DNA of 64,000 nucleotides from Pseudomonadota bacterium (lineage in GTDB: Bacteria; Pseudomonadota; Alphaproteobacteria; Geminicoccales; Geminicoccaceae), in the NCBI GenBank assembly GCA_030549795.1, contig JAUQQO010000054.1:50520-114519 (forward strand), written 5' to 3'. Shown here piece by piece: positions 17,600 to 28,333 of this stretch; the first letter of the stretch is position 1, and every line of letters begins with the position of its first letter. Both the position numbers and the translations under genes were made by a program. The notes under the pieces were generated by a model, which was given only the letters and a program-made list of their open reading frames with translations, searched no databases and was not told the DNA's origin.

Positions 17600-18859
17600 C
17601 TAGCTTTTCGCGCCGCGACCGGCAAGCCGTTCGCGCATGCTGACTCGTTCGCAGATATGGGTGGAAAGGGCGGTGCCGGCTACACGATGACCCTCCTCGT
17701 TCCAATGGCCGCCGCACGGAGTCGCACCCAAAAAGCCGTGCACGCAGCGGCCGGTCTCTTCGGCGTAGGCGCGCAACAGTGGTACGAGCGGGAGATGGTC
17801 GATCCCTTCCCGCGCCGCGAAGGCCGCAAGCCGGCGGGCCGGCGCTTCGAGATCGCGCACACCCAAAGCGGCGGCGAAGGCGTTGCGCACGGCCGCATCG
17901 GGGTGGACCTCGATCCCCGCGCCGAAGCTCGCAAGAACCAGATCGGCGCCGCTTTCGCGCACGCGTGCGGCAAGCCGTGCCAGGATCTTTTCGGTGAGGA
18001 TCCACGCACGCTCCCAAACCGGAAGTGGCGGTTCGATGTAGATCTGATGATCGAGCCCCGGCTCGAAGCCCGGCGTTCCGGCGCGTACGGCCGCTGTGCG
18101 CTCTTCTTCGGCACGGCGTGCGGCCATTTCGCGTTCGCGTTGAGCGCGGGCGGCGGCAAGGATGAGCTGGACCGAGCGCAGGTCGGGGGCGAGCTCGTAG
18201 AACGCGCGGCCAAGAGCGCTCATGCGCAGCGCATTGCCCAGCCCTTTGGCGAAGGAACGATCGAGGAGGAGCTCGCCGTCGCGGTCGATGAAATGGGGTT
18301 TAGAGGGGCCTTGGAGTTCGATGCTGTTGTTGCGCACATCATTGCCCCAGAAAAACGCGAGGACAACGAGATCAGGCGCAAAATGGCGTGCTCGCTCTTC
18401 GAACATCAAAAGCTCTTGTGTGGTACCATATCCAGCCACACCAAAGTTCAAGACCTCGACGGTGCGGCCCGCCAGCGCGGGACAACGCGCGAGTTCGCGC
18501 TCGAGCACGGCACCGACTGTCGCCTCGAGCTCGACCTGTTTGGCTTCCACATAAGAATCGCCGAGCAGAGCGATGCGAAAGCCGTCGCGCGGGCGGTTTT
18601 GCGAGCGCGGTCGATCGCGCATGCCGAACGCGTTGAAGCGCACATAGACGGGATTTTCCGAGCGGTCCCAACCCTCGGCGCGGGGGATCGGGACTTCACC
18701 CAGAACCGGATCGGGGCGGTAAAAGACGGTCCAAGAGAGCCCGAGCAGGCGCGCAGCGGCCTCAAAAAGAGCGATCGAGACCGCCACGGCTGCGAGCACG
18801 AGAGCGAGATTGGCGCGAGACACGGGACGCGTGGTAGCCGGACGACGCCCCGATGCCAA
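17600..18859 (-). CDS. membrane-anchored SGNH/GDSL-type hydrolase
   Basis: About 419 residues from TTG 18859; GTG 18823 would give 408 residues and is equally plausible, as neither has a clear ribosome site. One N-terminal membrane helix (ANLALVLAAVAVSIALFEAA) is followed by a periplasmic SGNH fold. Block I is IALLGDSYVEAKQV (Ser nucleophile in GDS), NFGVAGYGTTQEL gives the Gly block, FFWGNDVRNN the Asn block, and HWNEEGHRVAG the catalytic His near the C terminus. Similar proteins remove or add acetyl groups on polysaccharides, but no substrate is indicated here. It lies upstream of tRNA-Val. Confidence 0.83.
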   Translation of the reverse strand: MASGRRPATTRPVSRANLALVLAAVAVSIALFEAAARLLGLSWTVFYRPDPVLGEVPIPRAEGWDRSENPVYVRFNAFGMRDRPRSQNRPRDGFRIALLGDSYVEAKQVELEATVGAVLERELARCPALAGRTVEVLNFGVAGYGTTQELLMFEERARHFAPDLVVLAFFWGNDVRNNSIELQGPSKPHFIDRDGELLLDRSFAKGLGNALRMSALGRAFYELAPDLRSVQLILAAARAQREREMAARRAEEERTAAVRAGTPGFEPGLDHQIYIEPPLPVWERAWILTEKILARLAARVRESGADLVLASFGAGIEVHPDAAVRNAFAAALGVRDLEAPARRLAAFAAREGIDHLPLVPLLRAYAEETGRCVHGFLGATPCGGHWNEEGHRVAGTALSTHICERVSMRERLAGRGAKS

Positions 18860-18912
18860 GCGATGCGGTTGACAGGGCGCCGATCGACGCCTACATGCCG
18901 CGCGACCCCTTT

Positions 18913-18989
18913 GGGGACGTAGCTCAGCTGGTCAGAGCGCCGGCCTGTCACGCCGGAGGTCGCGGGTTCAAGTCCCGTCGTCCTCGCCA
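18913..18989 (+). tRNA. tRNA-Asp (anticodon GTC)
   Basis: 77-nt cloverleaf with CCA encoded. The acceptor GGGGACG pairs with CGTCCTC, the anticodon loop is CTGTCAC (anticodon GTC), and the T loop TTCAAGT follows CGGG-type pairing. It lies just upstream of the nuo operon on the same strand; the 116 bases between carry an imperfect hairpin at 19033-19056 without a T-run. Confidence 0.95.
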
Positions 18990-19105
18990 CGCTTCCAACA
19001 TACAATCTTCGCTCGCACGCAAACAGGTTGTGGCCGAAAGCCTTCTTGGCTTTGGCGCTGCGGGCGCTTAAGGTCCGCGCCGCTCGGCCAAGGGTGGGCG
19101 GATCC

Positions 19106-19471
19106 ATGGACGGTTACCTCGCCGCATATTTGCCGATCCTCATCTTCCTCGGGATCGCGGTCGGCCTTGCCGCCTTGATCGTGTTCGGCTCTATCCTGGT
19201 TGCGCCGCAACGGCCCGATGCCGAGAAGCTCTCGGCCTACGAGTGCGGCTTCGCACCCTTCGGCGACGCCCGCCAGCGCTTCGACGTTCGTTTTTATCTG
19301 GTCGCCATTCTCTTCATCGTCTTCGACCTCGAGGTCGCCTTCCTGTTTCCCTGGGCGGTGGCACTGCGTGAGATCGGTCTGTTCGGCTTTTGGTCGATGG
19401 TGGTCTTCCTTGCCGTACTCACGGTGGGCTTCATATACGAGTGGTGGAAAGGCGCCCTCGAGTGGGAGTGA
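19106..19471 (+). CDS. nuoA: NADH-quinone oxidoreductase subunit A
   Basis: Membrane subunit of respiratory complex I, 121 residues with three transmembrane helices and the conserved loop [20 protein letters not shown], whose Cys and Asp line the quinone-chamber entrance. It is the first gene of a complete fourteen-gene operon in the standard A-to-N order. The start is ATG 19106; upstream is the tRNA-Asp gene. Confidence 0.97.
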   Translation: MDGYLAAYLPILIFLGIAVGLAALIVFGSILVAPQRPDAEKLSAYECGFAPFGDARQRFDVRFYLVAILFIVFDLEVAFLFPWAVALREIGLFGFWSMVVFLAVLTVGFIYEWWKGALEWE

Positions 19472-19473
19472 GC

Positions 19474-20004
19474 ATGAGCACGAACGCGACCACATTGGCG
19501 CGGCCGACCGTCGATCCGTTTTTTCGCGAGGTCGACGCGGCGGTGCGCGACAAGGGCTACATCGTCACCAAGCTCGAGGAGCTCGTTGGCTGGGCGCGCT
19601 CGGGATCATTGTGGCCGATGACCTTCGGGCTTGCTTGTTGCGCGGTCGAGATGATGCACGCGGCGGCGTCGCGCTACGATCTCGACCGTTTCGGCTGTGT
19701 ATTCCGGCCGAGCCCGCGGCAGGCCGACGTGATGATCGTCGCCGGAACGCTGTGCAACAAGATGGCGCCGGCTTTGCGCAAAGTCTACGATCAGATGGCC
19801 GAGCCGCGCTACGTGATCTCGATGGGATCCTGCGCCAACGGCGGCGGCTATTATCATTTCAGCTATTCGGTCGTGCGCGGCTGTGACCGGATCGTTCCGG
19901 TCGACGTCTATGTTCCGGGGTGTCCGCCCACGGCCGAGGCGCTCGTCTACGGCATCTTGATGTTGCAGAAGAAGATCCGCCGTACGGCCACCATCGTACG
20001 ATAG
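19474..20004 (+). CDS. nuoB: NADH-quinone oxidoreductase subunit B
   Basis: Peripheral-arm subunit of 176 residues that binds cluster N2, the last iron-sulphur centre before quinone. Ligand cysteines are visible in [23 protein letters not shown] and [12 protein letters not shown]. It starts two bases after nuoA. The stop is TAG, showing that TAG serves as an ordinary terminator in this genome. Confidence 0.97.
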   Translation: MSTNATTLARPTVDPFFREVDAAVRDKGYIVTKLEELVGWARSGSLWPMTFGLACCAVEMMHAAASRYDLDRFGCVFRPSPRQADVMIVAGTLCNKMAPALRKVYDQMAEPRYVISMGSCANGGGYYHFSYSVVRGCDRIVPVDVYVPGCPPTAEALVYGILMLQKKIRRTATIVR

Positions 20005-20017
20005 GGCGGAGGAGGGT

Positions 20018-20644
20018 ATGCCGGTTGAGACGCTCGCCGAGCGCGAGGCGGCGCTTAAGGAGCTCTTGGGCCTCATCGAGGCGGCGCTCGGCGACTATCT
20101 GCTCGGGGCCGAGATCGCGCGCGGCGAGCTCACGATCCGCGTTCCCGCGGCATCGATCCGGCGGGTGCTGTTGTTCTTGCGGGACGACCCGCACATGCTC
20201 TTCAAAGAGCTCGTCGACCTGTGCGGGGTCGACTATCCCGAGCGCGAGCGCCGCTTTGAGGTCGTCTATCATCTTCTTTCGCTTAAGCACAACCAACGGA
20301 TTCGGGTGAAGATCGAGACTGACGAGAACACGCCGGTACCCTCGGTGACGAGCGTGTTCTCGACGGCCGGGTGGTTCGAGCGCGAAGCATGGGACATGTA
20401 CGGGATCTATTTTTCGGACCATCCGGATCTGCGGCGCATCCTCACCGACTATGGTTTCGAGGGACATCCGTTACGCAAAGATTTCCCGCTCACCGGTTAC
20501 GTTGAACTTCGCTACGACGATGAGCAGAAGCGGGTGGTGCACGAGCCGGTGAAGCTTCGGCAAGATTTCCGCACTTTCGATTTCTTGAGCCCTTGGGAAG
20601 GGGGCGGTGGATTTCTGCCGGGGGACGAGAAGGCCGGTCGGTGA
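20018..20644 (+). CDS. nuoC: NADH-quinone oxidoreductase subunit C
   Basis: 208-residue hydrophilic subunit with the family signature [20 protein letters not shown] followed by [18 protein letters not shown]. It stabilises the connecting module with NuoB and NuoD. It is separate from nuoD here, unlike the NuoCD fusion of enteric bacteria, which is typical of alphaproteobacteria. The 73 bases to nuoD contain no other gene. Confidence 0.97.
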   Translation: MPVETLAEREAALKELLGLIEAALGDYLLGAEIARGELTIRVPAASIRRVLLFLRDDPHMLFKELVDLCGVDYPERERRFEVVYHLLSLKHNQRIRVKIETDENTPVPSVTSVFSTAGWFEREAWDMYGIYFSDHPDLRRILTDYGFEGHPLRKDFPLTGYVELRYDDEQKRVVHEPVKLRQDFRTFDFLSPWEGGGGFLPGDEKAGR

Positions 20645-20717
20645 GTGCGGGACAGGCGGCGACCGGTCGGCGAGGCAAATGGGCGCCGAAGGCGGCGGGG
20701 ACGGGGTTTGAGCGGGT

Positions 20718-21896
20718 ATGGCCGAAACGACGCTTGAGACCTTCGCCATCAACTTCGGGCCGCAGCACCCGGCGGCCCATGGCGTTCTCCGCCTGGTGCT
20801 GGAGATGGACGGGGAGGTGGTCGAGCGCGCCGATCCGCACATCGGCCTCTTACACCGCGGCACCGAGAAGCTGATCGAATATCGACCCTATTTGCAGAAC
20901 ATTCCCTATTTCGATCGGCTCGATTATTGCTCGATGCTCTGTCAAGAGCACGCCTATGTGCTCGCGGTCGAGCGCCTGTTGGGCTGCGAAGTGCCGATCC
21001 GCGCGCAGTATATTCGCGTGTTGTTCGACGAGATCACGCGCATCCTCAATCATCTTCTCAACGTCACCACCATGGCGCTCGACGTCGGTGCGATGACACC
21101 GCTTCTGTGGATGTTCGAGGAGCGCGAAAAGCTCATGGGCTTTTACGAAGCGGTGTCGGGTGCGCGCATGCACGCCAACTATTATCGCTTCGGTGGTGTG
21201 GCGCGTGATTTGCCTGATGGGCTCGAAGAACAAATCTGGAAGTGGATCGAACAGTTCGTCCCCAAGCTCGACGACATGGACGAACTGTTGACGGAGAACC
21301 GCATCTTCAAGCAGCGCACGGTCGACATTGGCGTTGTCAAACCGGAAGACGCTCTCGATTGGGGCTTCAGCGGGCCCATGCTGCGCGCAAGTGGCATCCC
21401 CTGGGATCTACGCAAGGCGCAGCCCTATGAGGTTTACGACCGCATGGACTTCCTCGTGCCGGTCGGCAAAAACGGCGACTGCTATGACCGCTACCTCGTG
21501 CGCATGGCCGAGATCCGCGAATCCTTGAAGATCATGCGCCAGTGCCTGGAGCAGATGCCGGAAGGTCCGGTGCGGGTGCAGGACTATAAGATCACACCGC
21601 CACCGCGGTCGCTCATGAAGACCTCGATGGAGGCGCTCATCCACCACTTCAAGCTCTACACCGAGGGGGTACGGGTGCCGGCCGGTGAGGTCTATGCCGC
21701 GGTCGAGAGCGGTAAAGGCGAATTCGGCGTGTATCTGGTCTCAGACGGCACCAACAAGCCTTACCGCTGCAAGATCCGTTCCCCCGGCTACGTCCATCTC
21801 CAAGCACTCGATTTCATGGCGCGGGGCCACCAACTCGCGGACGTCGTGGCGATCATCGGCTCGCTCGATATCGTCTTCGGGGAGATCGATCGATGA
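20718..21896 (+). CDS. nuoD: NADH-quinone oxidoreductase subunit D
   Basis: 392-residue 49-kDa-type subunit that forms the quinone-binding cavity with NuoB. The N-terminal [20 protein letters not shown], including the quinone-site His, and the C-terminal [11 protein letters not shown] are intact. It overlaps nuoE by four bases. The length is normal. Confidence 0.97.
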   Translation: MAETTLETFAINFGPQHPAAHGVLRLVLEMDGEVVERADPHIGLLHRGTEKLIEYRPYLQNIPYFDRLDYCSMLCQEHAYVLAVERLLGCEVPIRAQYIRVLFDEITRILNHLLNVTTMALDVGAMTPLLWMFEEREKLMGFYEAVSGARMHANYYRFGGVARDLPDGLEEQIWKWIEQFVPKLDDMDELLTENRIFKQRTVDIGVVKPEDALDWGFSGPMLRASGIPWDLRKAQPYEVYDRMDFLVPVGKNGDCYDRYLVRMAEIRESLKIMRQCLEQMPEGPVRVQDYKITPPPRSLMKTSMEALIHHFKLYTEGVRVPAGEVYAAVESGKGEFGVYLVSDGTNKPYRCKIRSPGYVHLQALDFMARGHQLADVVAIIGSLDIVFGEIDR

Positions 21897-22519
21897 GTGT
21901 GGCGGCGGGCAAGAAGGTGCCGTATGGGGCAATGGCGCCCGACGTCGATCACTTCGCCTTCACCCCCGAGAACCTCGAAGAGGCGAAGAAGATCATCGCC
22001 CGTTATCCGCCCGGTCGGCAGGCGAGTGCGGTGCTGCCACTGTTGCATCTCGCGCAGGCACAGCATGGCGGCTGGCTACCCAAGGCTGCCCTCGACTATG
22101 TCGCTGACTTCCTGGGCATGCCGCGCATCCGCGTTTACGAGGTGGCCACCTTCTACGACATGTTCAACACCGAACCCGTAGGCCGCGTGCAGGTGCGGGT
22201 TTGTACGACGACGCCGTGTTGGCTGTGCGGTTCGGATGAGGTGTTGCGGGCAGCGCGCGAAGTGCTGGGGTGCGAACCGGGCGAGAGTTCACCCGATGGA
22301 CGCTTTTACTTGCGCGAATTCGAGTGTCTTGGGGCCTGCGCGAACGCTCCGGTGATGTGGATCGACGACGATTTCTACGAGGATCTCACGTACGAGCGCG
22401 CAAAGCGCGTGCTCGAGGCGATTGTGCGTGGCGAGCGCCCCGCACCCGGTCCGCAGTCGGGGCGCAAAGGTTCGATGCCAGCGGGCGGCAAGACCACGCT
22501 TTTGGACGTGAGCGAGTGA
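21893..22519 (+). CDS. nuoE: NADH-quinone oxidoreductase subunit E
   Basis: 208-residue 24-kDa-type subunit with the thioredoxin-like [2Fe-2S] cluster N1a. Ligands are in [10 protein letters not shown] and CLGACANAP. The helical N domain precedes it. The C-terminal tail of about 25 residues ([19 protein letters not shown]) is longer than the core and probably flexible. The stop overlaps the nuoF start by one base (TGATG). Confidence 0.96.
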   Translation: MSVAAGKKVPYGAMAPDVDHFAFTPENLEEAKKIIARYPPGRQASAVLPLLHLAQAQHGGWLPKAALDYVADFLGMPRIRVYEVATFYDMFNTEPVGRVQVRVCTTTPCWLCGSDEVLRAAREVLGCEPGESSPDGRFYLREFECLGACANAPVMWIDDDFYEDLTYERAKRVLEAIVRGERPAPGPQSGRKGSMPAGGKTTLLDVSE

Positions 22520-23802
22520 TGCTGCACGACCGCGATCGCATCTTCACCAACCTCTACGGCGAGCGTCCTTGGAACCTCGAGGCGGCGCGCCGGCGGGGCG
22601 ATTGGGACGGGACCAAAGAGCTCATCCTCAAAGGCCGCGAGTGGCTCATCCAACAGATTAAGGAATCCGGCCTGCGGGGGCGGGGCGGGGCCGGTTTCCC
22701 AACTGGCCTTAAATGGTCGTTCATGCCCAAGCAGGCAGACGGTCCCGTCTATCTCGTGGTCAATGCCGACGAATCGGAACCCGGCACGTGCAAGGATCGC
22801 GAGATCATCCGCAACGAGCCGCACAAGCTCATCGAAGGCTGCGTGCTCTCGGGCGCGGCGATCGGCGCGACGGCGGGCTACATCTACATCCGCGGCGAGT
22901 TCGTGCGCGAAGCGCAGATCTTAAGCGCGGCGATTGCGGAAGCGTACGAGGCTGGGCTTGTAGGTAAGAACGCCTGCGGCTCGGGCTATGATTTCGAGCT
23001 CTACTTGCACCGCGGCGCTGGGGCGTATATTTGCGGCGAAGAGACGGGGCTTCTTGAGAGTCTCGAGGGAAAAAAGGGCCAGCCGCGGCTTAAACCGCCG
23101 TTTCCCGCCGCCGTGGGGCTGTACGGGCGGCCGACGACGGTCAACAATGTCGAGACGATCGCGGTTGTTCCCACCATCCTGCGGCGCGGGGCGTCGTGGT
23201 TCGCCGGGCTCGGTCGCCCCAATAACACCGGCACCAAGATCTTCTGCATTTCCGGTCACGTGAACCATCCCTGTACGGTCGAAGAGGAGATGGGCATCCC
23301 GCTTAAGACTCTCCTCGAGAAACACGCGGGCGGGGTGAGGGGAGGTTGGGACAATCTCTTGGCGGTGATCCCCGGCGGCAGTTCGGTGCCGCTCATTCCC
23401 AAAGAGATCTGCGATACCGTGCGCATGGACTTCGATTCCTTGCGCGAGGTTGGCTCCGGCTTGGGCACGGCTGGGGTGATCGTGATGGATCGCTCAACCG
23501 ACATCGTCAAAGCGATTGCCCGGCTGTCCAAGTTCTACATGCACGAATCTTGTGGTCAGTGCACGCCATGCCGCGAAGGAACGGGTTGGTTGTGGCGGAT
23601 GATGGAGCGCCTGGTCCGTGGTGAGGCCGAGATCGCCGAGATCGACCAGCTCTATGACGTAACCAAAGAGATCGAGGGCCACACCATCTGTGCGCTCGGC
23701 GATGCCGCCGCGTGGCCGGTGCAAGGGCTCATCCGCCATTTCCGCCACGAACTCGAGCGGCGCATTCGCGAGCGTAAGTTGCTCGCCCGCCGCGCCGCCT
23801 GA
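22519..23802 (+). CDS. nuoF: NADH-quinone oxidoreductase subunit F
   Basis: 427-residue NADH-binding 51-kDa subunit. It shows the nucleotide and FMN motifs ([16 protein letters not shown] and [19 protein letters not shown]) and the [4Fe-4S] N3 ligands in [13 protein letters not shown]. It accepts hydride from NADH and passes electrons to N3. The ATG at 22519 overlaps the nuoE stop. Confidence 0.97.
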   Translation: MLHDRDRIFTNLYGERPWNLEAARRRGDWDGTKELILKGREWLIQQIKESGLRGRGGAGFPTGLKWSFMPKQADGPVYLVVNADESEPGTCKDREIIRNEPHKLIEGCVLSGAAIGATAGYIYIRGEFVREAQILSAAIAEAYEAGLVGKNACGSGYDFELYLHRGAGAYICGEETGLLESLEGKKGQPRLKPPFPAAVGLYGRPTTVNNVETIAVVPTILRRGASWFAGLGRPNNTGTKIFCISGHVNHPCTVEEEMGIPLKTLLEKHAGGVRGGWDNLLAVIPGGSSVPLIPKEICDTVRMDFDSLREVGSGLGTAGVIVMDRSTDIVKAIARLSKFYMHESCGQCTPCREGTGWLWRMMERLVRGEAEIAEIDQLYDVTKEIEGHTICALGDAAAWPVQGLIRHFRHELERRIRERKLLARRAA

Positions 23803-23813
23803 GGGAGAGCGCG

Positions 23814-25877
23814 ATGCCCAAGCTCATCATCGATGGGCAGGAGGTCGAGGTCCCGCCGGGCTCGACGGTGTTGCAGGCCTGCGAAGCGGCGGGACGGGAA
23901 ATCCCGGTCTTCTGTTACCACCCGCGCCTGAACATCGCCGGCAACTGCCGGATGTGCCTGGTCGAGGTGGAAAAGATGCCGAAGCCGCAGGCCTCCTGCG
24001 CGCTGCCGGCGACCGATGGCATGGTCGTGCGCACCGACAGCCCGATGGTGCACAAGGCGCGCAGGGGCGTGCTCGAGCTTCTGTTGATCAACCATCCGCT
24101 CGATTGTCCGATCTGCGATCAGGGCGGGGAGTGCGATCTGCAGGATCTCACGCTGTTCTACGGGCCGGATAAGAGTCGCTTTAAAGAAAATAAGCGTGCG
24201 GTTGCCGACAAATATCTGGGGCCGCTGATCTCGACCCACATGACGCGCTGCATCCACTGCACGCGCTGCATTCGCTTTTTGAACGAGATCGCCGGCGTCG
24301 AAGAGCTCGGGGCGGTGTTCCGCGGCGAGCACATGGAGATCACGACCTGGATCGAGGCGGCGCTCACTTCCGAATTGCAGGGCAACATCATCGATCTGTG
24401 CCCCGTGGGCGCGCTCAACTCCAAGCCCTACGAGTACCGCGCGCGCACTTGGGAGCTTAAGAAGACCGAATCGATCGATGTGCTCGATGCCGTGGGCTCT
24501 GCGATCCGCATCGATAGCCGCGGCAACGAGGTCATGCGGATTCTCCCGCGGCTGCACGAAGAGGTGAACGAAGAGTGGCTCGCCGATAAGAGCCGCTTCG
24601 CCTACGACGGGCTCAAGCGCCGTCGGCTCGATGTGCCGATGGTGCGCCGCAACGGACGCCTCGAGCCGACCGATTGGCGCACCGCCTTTGCTGTCATCGC
24701 CGAGCGGGTGCGGGCCACCGACCCGAGCAAGATCGCGTTCCTTGTGGGCGATCAGGTCGACTGCGAGACCATGGTGCTTATCAAGGAGCTCGCGCGCCGG
24801 CTCGGCACCCCGCATGTCGAGTGCCGCCAAGACGGTGCGCCCTTGGCTCGTGAGCCGCGCGCCCAATATCTCTTCAACACCACCATCGCCGGCATCGAAG
24901 AGGCCGATGTGTGCCTTCTCGTCGGCACCAATCCCCGTTGGGAGGCGCCGCTCGTCAATGCGCGCATTCGCAAGCGCTGGCGGCGCGGCGGCTTTACGGT
25001 AGCGCGCATCGGCGTGCCCTTCGACCTCACCTATCCGGTAGAGGATCTCGGTGCGGGCCCGCAGACCCTCGAAGAGCTCGCTTTGGGGCGCCATTCCTTT
25101 GCCGAGCGGCTGGCTTCTGCTAAGCGGCCGATGGTGATCGTGGGGACGGGCGCCGTCGCGCGTGCGGATGGGGCGGCGGTGCTGGCGCTCGCGTATCGTC
25201 TTGCCGAATCGGTTGGCTTGTGCCGCGAAGGCTGGAACGGCTTTAACCTGTTGCACACCGCAGCGGCCCGGGTGGGTGGGCTCGATCTCGGGCTCCTTCC
25301 CGAGCCCGGCGGGCGCGATCTCGCCGGCATCCTGGCGGGTATCGAGGACGGCAGCATCGAGCTCGTCTTCGCGATCGGGGTGGACGAGATCGACCCGGAG
25401 CGCCTGGCCAAGGCCTTCGTCGTCTATCAGGGCACCCACGGTGACCGCACGGCACCGATCGCGAGCGTCATTCTGCCCGGTGCGGCCTACACCGAGAAAA
25501 CGGCCACCTGGGTGAACCTCGAGGGACGGCCGCAGCGCAGCCGGCTGGCGGTGTTCCCACCCGGCGAAGCGAAGGAGGATTGGCGGATCCTGCGCGCCCT
25601 CTCTGAGGCTCTCGGATGCACGGTGCCGCTCGACACCCCGGAAGAAGTGCGGCGGCGAATGGCGGAAATGGCGCCCTGGATCGCCCGGCTCGATCGCGTT
25701 ACCCCCGCCACGTGGGGGGCGTTCGGGCGGCCGGGCCCCATCGATCCGGCTCCCTTCCGCTCGCCCATCACCGATTATTATCGCACCTGTGCGATCAGCC
25801 GCGCCTCGCGCACCATGGCAGAGTGCAGCGCGGTGATCCTCGGCAACCGCGCGCAGGCCACGGGCACCCATGGCTGA
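23814..25877 (+). CDS. nuoG: NADH-quinone oxidoreductase subunit G
   Basis: 687-residue 75-kDa-type subunit. The N-terminal ferredoxin domain ([18 protein letters not shown] and [10 protein letters not shown]) carries N1b, and cysteine blocks [14 protein letters not shown] and [12 protein letters not shown] supply N4/N5. The rest is a molybdopterin-oxidoreductase-like fold that in this family has lost the cofactor. The length is normal for alphaproteobacteria. It overlaps nuoH by eight bases. Confidence 0.97.
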   Translation: MPKLIIDGQEVEVPPGSTVLQACEAAGREIPVFCYHPRLNIAGNCRMCLVEVEKMPKPQASCALPATDGMVVRTDSPMVHKARRGVLELLLINHPLDCPICDQGGECDLQDLTLFYGPDKSRFKENKRAVADKYLGPLISTHMTRCIHCTRCIRFLNEIAGVEELGAVFRGEHMEITTWIEAALTSELQGNIIDLCPVGALNSKPYEYRARTWELKKTESIDVLDAVGSAIRIDSRGNEVMRILPRLHEEVNEEWLADKSRFAYDGLKRRRLDVPMVRRNGRLEPTDWRTAFAVIAERVRATDPSKIAFLVGDQVDCETMVLIKELARRLGTPHVECRQDGAPLAREPRAQYLFNTTIAGIEEADVCLLVGTNPRWEAPLVNARIRKRWRRGGFTVARIGVPFDLTYPVEDLGAGPQTLEELALGRHSFAERLASAKRPMVIVGTGAVARADGAAVLALAYRLAESVGLCREGWNGFNLLHTAAARVGGLDLGLLPEPGGRDLAGILAGIEDGSIELVFAIGVDEIDPERLAKAFVVYQGTHGDRTAPIASVILPGAAYTEKTATWVNLEGRPQRSRLAVFPPGEAKEDWRILRALSEALGCTVPLDTPEEVRRRMAEMAPWIARLDRVTPATWGAFGRPGPIDPAPFRSPITDYYRTCAISRASRTMAECSAVILGNRAQATGTHG

Positions 25878-26883
25878 GCTCTTCACGTCCACCATCTGGC
25901 CGGTCACGGTCCTCGTCTTGAGGATCCTGTTGGTCGTGGTGCCGCTTTTGTTGGCGGTCGCCTATCTCACTTACGCCGAACGCAAGATCATCGCGGCGAT
26001 GCAGCTGCGCCAGGGGCCGATGGTGGTCGGACCCTATGGGCTCCTCCAGCCGCTCGCCGACGGTCTCAAGCTGTTCGTCAAGGAAACGGTGATCCCGACC
26101 GGGGCCAACAAGGTCGTCTTTTTGTTGGCGCCGATGATCACCTTCATTTTGGCGCTCATCGGCTGGGCGGTGATCCCGTTCGGTGAAGGCCTCGTCTTGG
26201 CCGACATCAACGTTGGGGTTCTCTATCTCTTCGCGGTGAGCTCGCTCGGCGTTTACGGGATCATCATGGCCGGGTGGGCATCCAACTCGCGCTATGCCTT
26301 TTTGGGTGCGTTGCGCTCTTCGGCGCAGATGGTGAGCTACGAGATCGCCATCGGCCTCATCATCATCTCGGTGTTGATCAGCGCCGGATCGCTCAATCTC
26401 TCGGCCATCGTGCGGGCCCAAGAAGTGCACGGATGGTACGTTTTCTGGCATTTCCCGATGTTCATGCTGTTCTTGGTAGCGATCCTGGCGGAGACGAATC
26501 GGCACCCCTTTGACCTGCCGGAAGACGAGGCTTCGCTCGTAACCGGTTACAATGTCGAATACAGCTCGATGACCTTCGCGCTCTTCTTCTTGGGTGAATA
26601 TGCCAACATGATCCTCATGAGCGCGATCACGAGCGTGCTCTTCTTGGGCGGATGGCTGCCGCCGCTGGACATCTGGCCGCTTACCGCGATCCCCGGTCCC
26701 CTGTGGCTGATCCTCAAGATCTGTTTGGTACTCTTTGTCTTCATTTGGGCGCGGGCGACATTGCCCCGCTACCGCTACGACCAACTCATGCGCTTGGGCT
26801 GGAAGGTTCTCTTGCCGCTCTCGCTCGCTTGGCTCGTGCTCACTGCGGGCGTGGTGGTGGCGTTTCCCATACCGCGGCCGTAA
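25870..26883 (+). CDS. nuoH: NADH-quinone oxidoreductase subunit H
   Basis: 337-residue membrane subunit with about eight helices that contacts the quinone channel. The conserved loop reads [20 protein letters not shown] and the start has [16 protein letters not shown]. It links the peripheral arm with the proton-pumping arm. Confidence 0.97.
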   Translation: MAELFTSTIWPVTVLVLRILLVVVPLLLAVAYLTYAERKIIAAMQLRQGPMVVGPYGLLQPLADGLKLFVKETVIPTGANKVVFLLAPMITFILALIGWAVIPFGEGLVLADINVGVLYLFAVSSLGVYGIIMAGWASNSRYAFLGALRSSAQMVSYEIAIGLIIISVLISAGSLNLSAIVRAQEVHGWYVFWHFPMFMLFLVAILAETNRHPFDLPEDEASLVTGYNVEYSSMTFALFFLGEYANMILMSAITSVLFLGGWLPPLDIWPLTAIPGPLWLILKICLVLFVFIWARATLPRYRYDQLMRLGWKVLLPLSLAWLVLTAGVVVAFPIPRP

Positions 26884-26905
26884 AGCGTGCTCGGGAAGGT
26901 GATCG

Positions 26906-27394
26906 ATGCTCGCTCTTGATCGACTCGCGCGGACGGTCCTCTGGCAGGAGCTCATCAAGGGCTTCGCGCTCACTTTCCGCTACATGTTCAAACCCAAAGT
27001 CACGCTGAACTATCCTTACGAGAAAGGCCCGCTTTCGCCGCGCTTTCGCGGCGAGCACGCGCTGCGCCGCTATCCCAACGGCGAGGAACGCTGTATCGCC
27101 TGCAAATTGTGCGAGGCGATCTGCCCGGCGCAGGCGATCACCATCGAGAGTGAGCCCCGCCCGGACGGCAGTCGGCGCACCACCCGCTACGACATCGACA
27201 TGACCAAGTGCATCTATTGCGGCTTCTGTGAAGAAGCCTGTCCGGTGGATGCGATCGTCGAAGGACCGAACTACGAATTCGCAGCCGAGACCCGCGCCGA
27301 GCTCATCTATACGAAAGAGAAATTGCTCGCCAACGGCGAGCGCTGGGAACGCGAGATCGCCGCCAACCTCGAGCGCGACGCGCCCTACCGCTGA
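26906..27394 (+). CDS. nuoI: NADH-quinone oxidoreductase subunit I
   Basis: 162-residue 23-kDa ferredoxin-like subunit with two [4Fe-4S] clusters, N6a and N6b. Ligands are in [16 protein letters not shown] and [16 protein letters not shown]. It starts 22 bases after nuoH with GGAAGGTG upstream. Confidence 0.97.
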   Translation: MLALDRLARTVLWQELIKGFALTFRYMFKPKVTLNYPYEKGPLSPRFRGEHALRRYPNGEERCIACKLCEAICPAQAITIESEPRPDGSRRTTRYDIDMTKCIYCGFCEEACPVDAIVEGPNYEFAAETRAELIYTKEKLLANGERWEREIAANLERDAPYR

Positions 27395-27414
27395 GCGAAG
27401 AGGGAAAAACCGCC

Positions 27415-28014
27415 ATGACCGCCGAGCTCTTCGTGTGGTGGATGTTGGCGCTGGTCGCGATCGCTTCGGCGGTCATGGTCATCGCCGCTAAAAATCCGGT
27501 CCATTCGGTTTTGTTCTTGATCCTCTGCTTTTTCAATGCTGCCGGGATGTTCGTGCTCATCGGCGCCGAGTTTTTGGCGATGATCCTGGTGGTCGTCTAT
27601 GTGGGCGCGGTTGCGGTGTTGTTCCTGTTCGTGGTGATGATGCTCGATATCAATTTCGTTCGCTTGCGCGAAGGCTTTTTGAACTACCTTCCGGTGGGAG
27701 CATTGGTTGGCATCGTGTTGTTGGCCGAACTCGTGCTCGTGGGCACGAGTTGGGCGTTGCGTGAGCCGTCGCCTGTGCTTGCGACGGTGGAAGGGTTGGA
27801 CAACACCCGCGCCCTGGGTAGCTTTTTGTATACCGAACATTTCGTGGTCTTCCAAATCGCCGGACTGATCCTTTTGGTGGCGATCATCGGTGCGATCGCC
27901 TTGACGCTGCGCCAGCGCGTGGCCGTCAAGCGCCAGGACATCGCGCGGCAGGTGCACCGCCGACCGGCGGAAACGGTGACTCTCGTTCGGGTCGAGACCG
28001 GCAAGGGGGTGTGA
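27415..28014 (+). CDS. nuoJ: NADH-quinone oxidoreductase subunit J
   Basis: 199-residue membrane subunit with five helices, the third containing the flexible segment [17 protein letters not shown] typical of NuoJ. It forms part of the pump arm next to NuoH and NuoK. GAGGGAAAAA upstream is the likely ribosome site. Confidence 0.96.
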   Translation: MTAELFVWWMLALVAIASAVMVIAAKNPVHSVLFLILCFFNAAGMFVLIGAEFLAMILVVVYVGAVAVLFLFVVMMLDINFVRLREGFLNYLPVGALVGIVLLAELVLVGTSWALREPSPVLATVEGLDNTRALGSFLYTEHFVVFQIAGLILLVAIIGAIALTLRQRVAVKRQDIARQVHRRPAETVTLVRVETGKGV

Positions 28015-28325
28015 TGAGCGCGATCCCGCTGAGCCACTATTTGACGTTCGCCGCGACACTGTTCACGATCGGTGTGTTCGGTATTTTCCTCAATCGCAAG
28101 AACGTGATCGTCATCTTGATGTCGATCGAGCTCATTCTGCTTGCTGTGAATATTAATTTCGTCGCCTTCTCGGCGGCGCTCGGGGATCTCTTGGGTCAGA
28201 TCTTCGCCATGTTCATCTTGACCGTGGCGGCGGCAGAGGCGGCGATCGGCCTTGCGATCGTGGTGGTCTATTTCCGCAACCGCGGAAGTATCGAGGTCGA
28301 AGATATCAACCTCATGCGCGGCTGA
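28014..28325 (+). CDS. nuoK: NADH-quinone oxidoreductase subunit K
   Basis: 103-residue MrpC-like subunit with three helices. Conserved glutamates in [14 protein letters not shown] and [13 protein letters not shown] belong to the proton path. The ATG at 28014 overlaps the nuoJ stop by one base; a GTG three bases upstream is an alternative start. Confidence 0.96.
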   Translation: MSAIPLSHYLTFAATLFTIGVFGIFLNRKNVIVILMSIELILLAVNINFVAFSAALGDLLGQIFAMFILTVAAAEAAIGLAIVVVYFRNRGSIEVEDINLMRG

Positions 28326-28333
28326 GGCGAGCG

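Noticed and set aside
19033..19056. Hairpin between tRNA-Asp and nuoA
   Set aside because: Nine pairs with a bulged G and no T-run. It could be a processing or leader structure, but the evidence is too weak to list as a terminator.
23652..25907. 751-codon minus-strand open frame opposite nuoG
   Set aside because: Antisense of nuoG; composition (Arg, His, Asp rich) is typical of a high-GC shadow frame.
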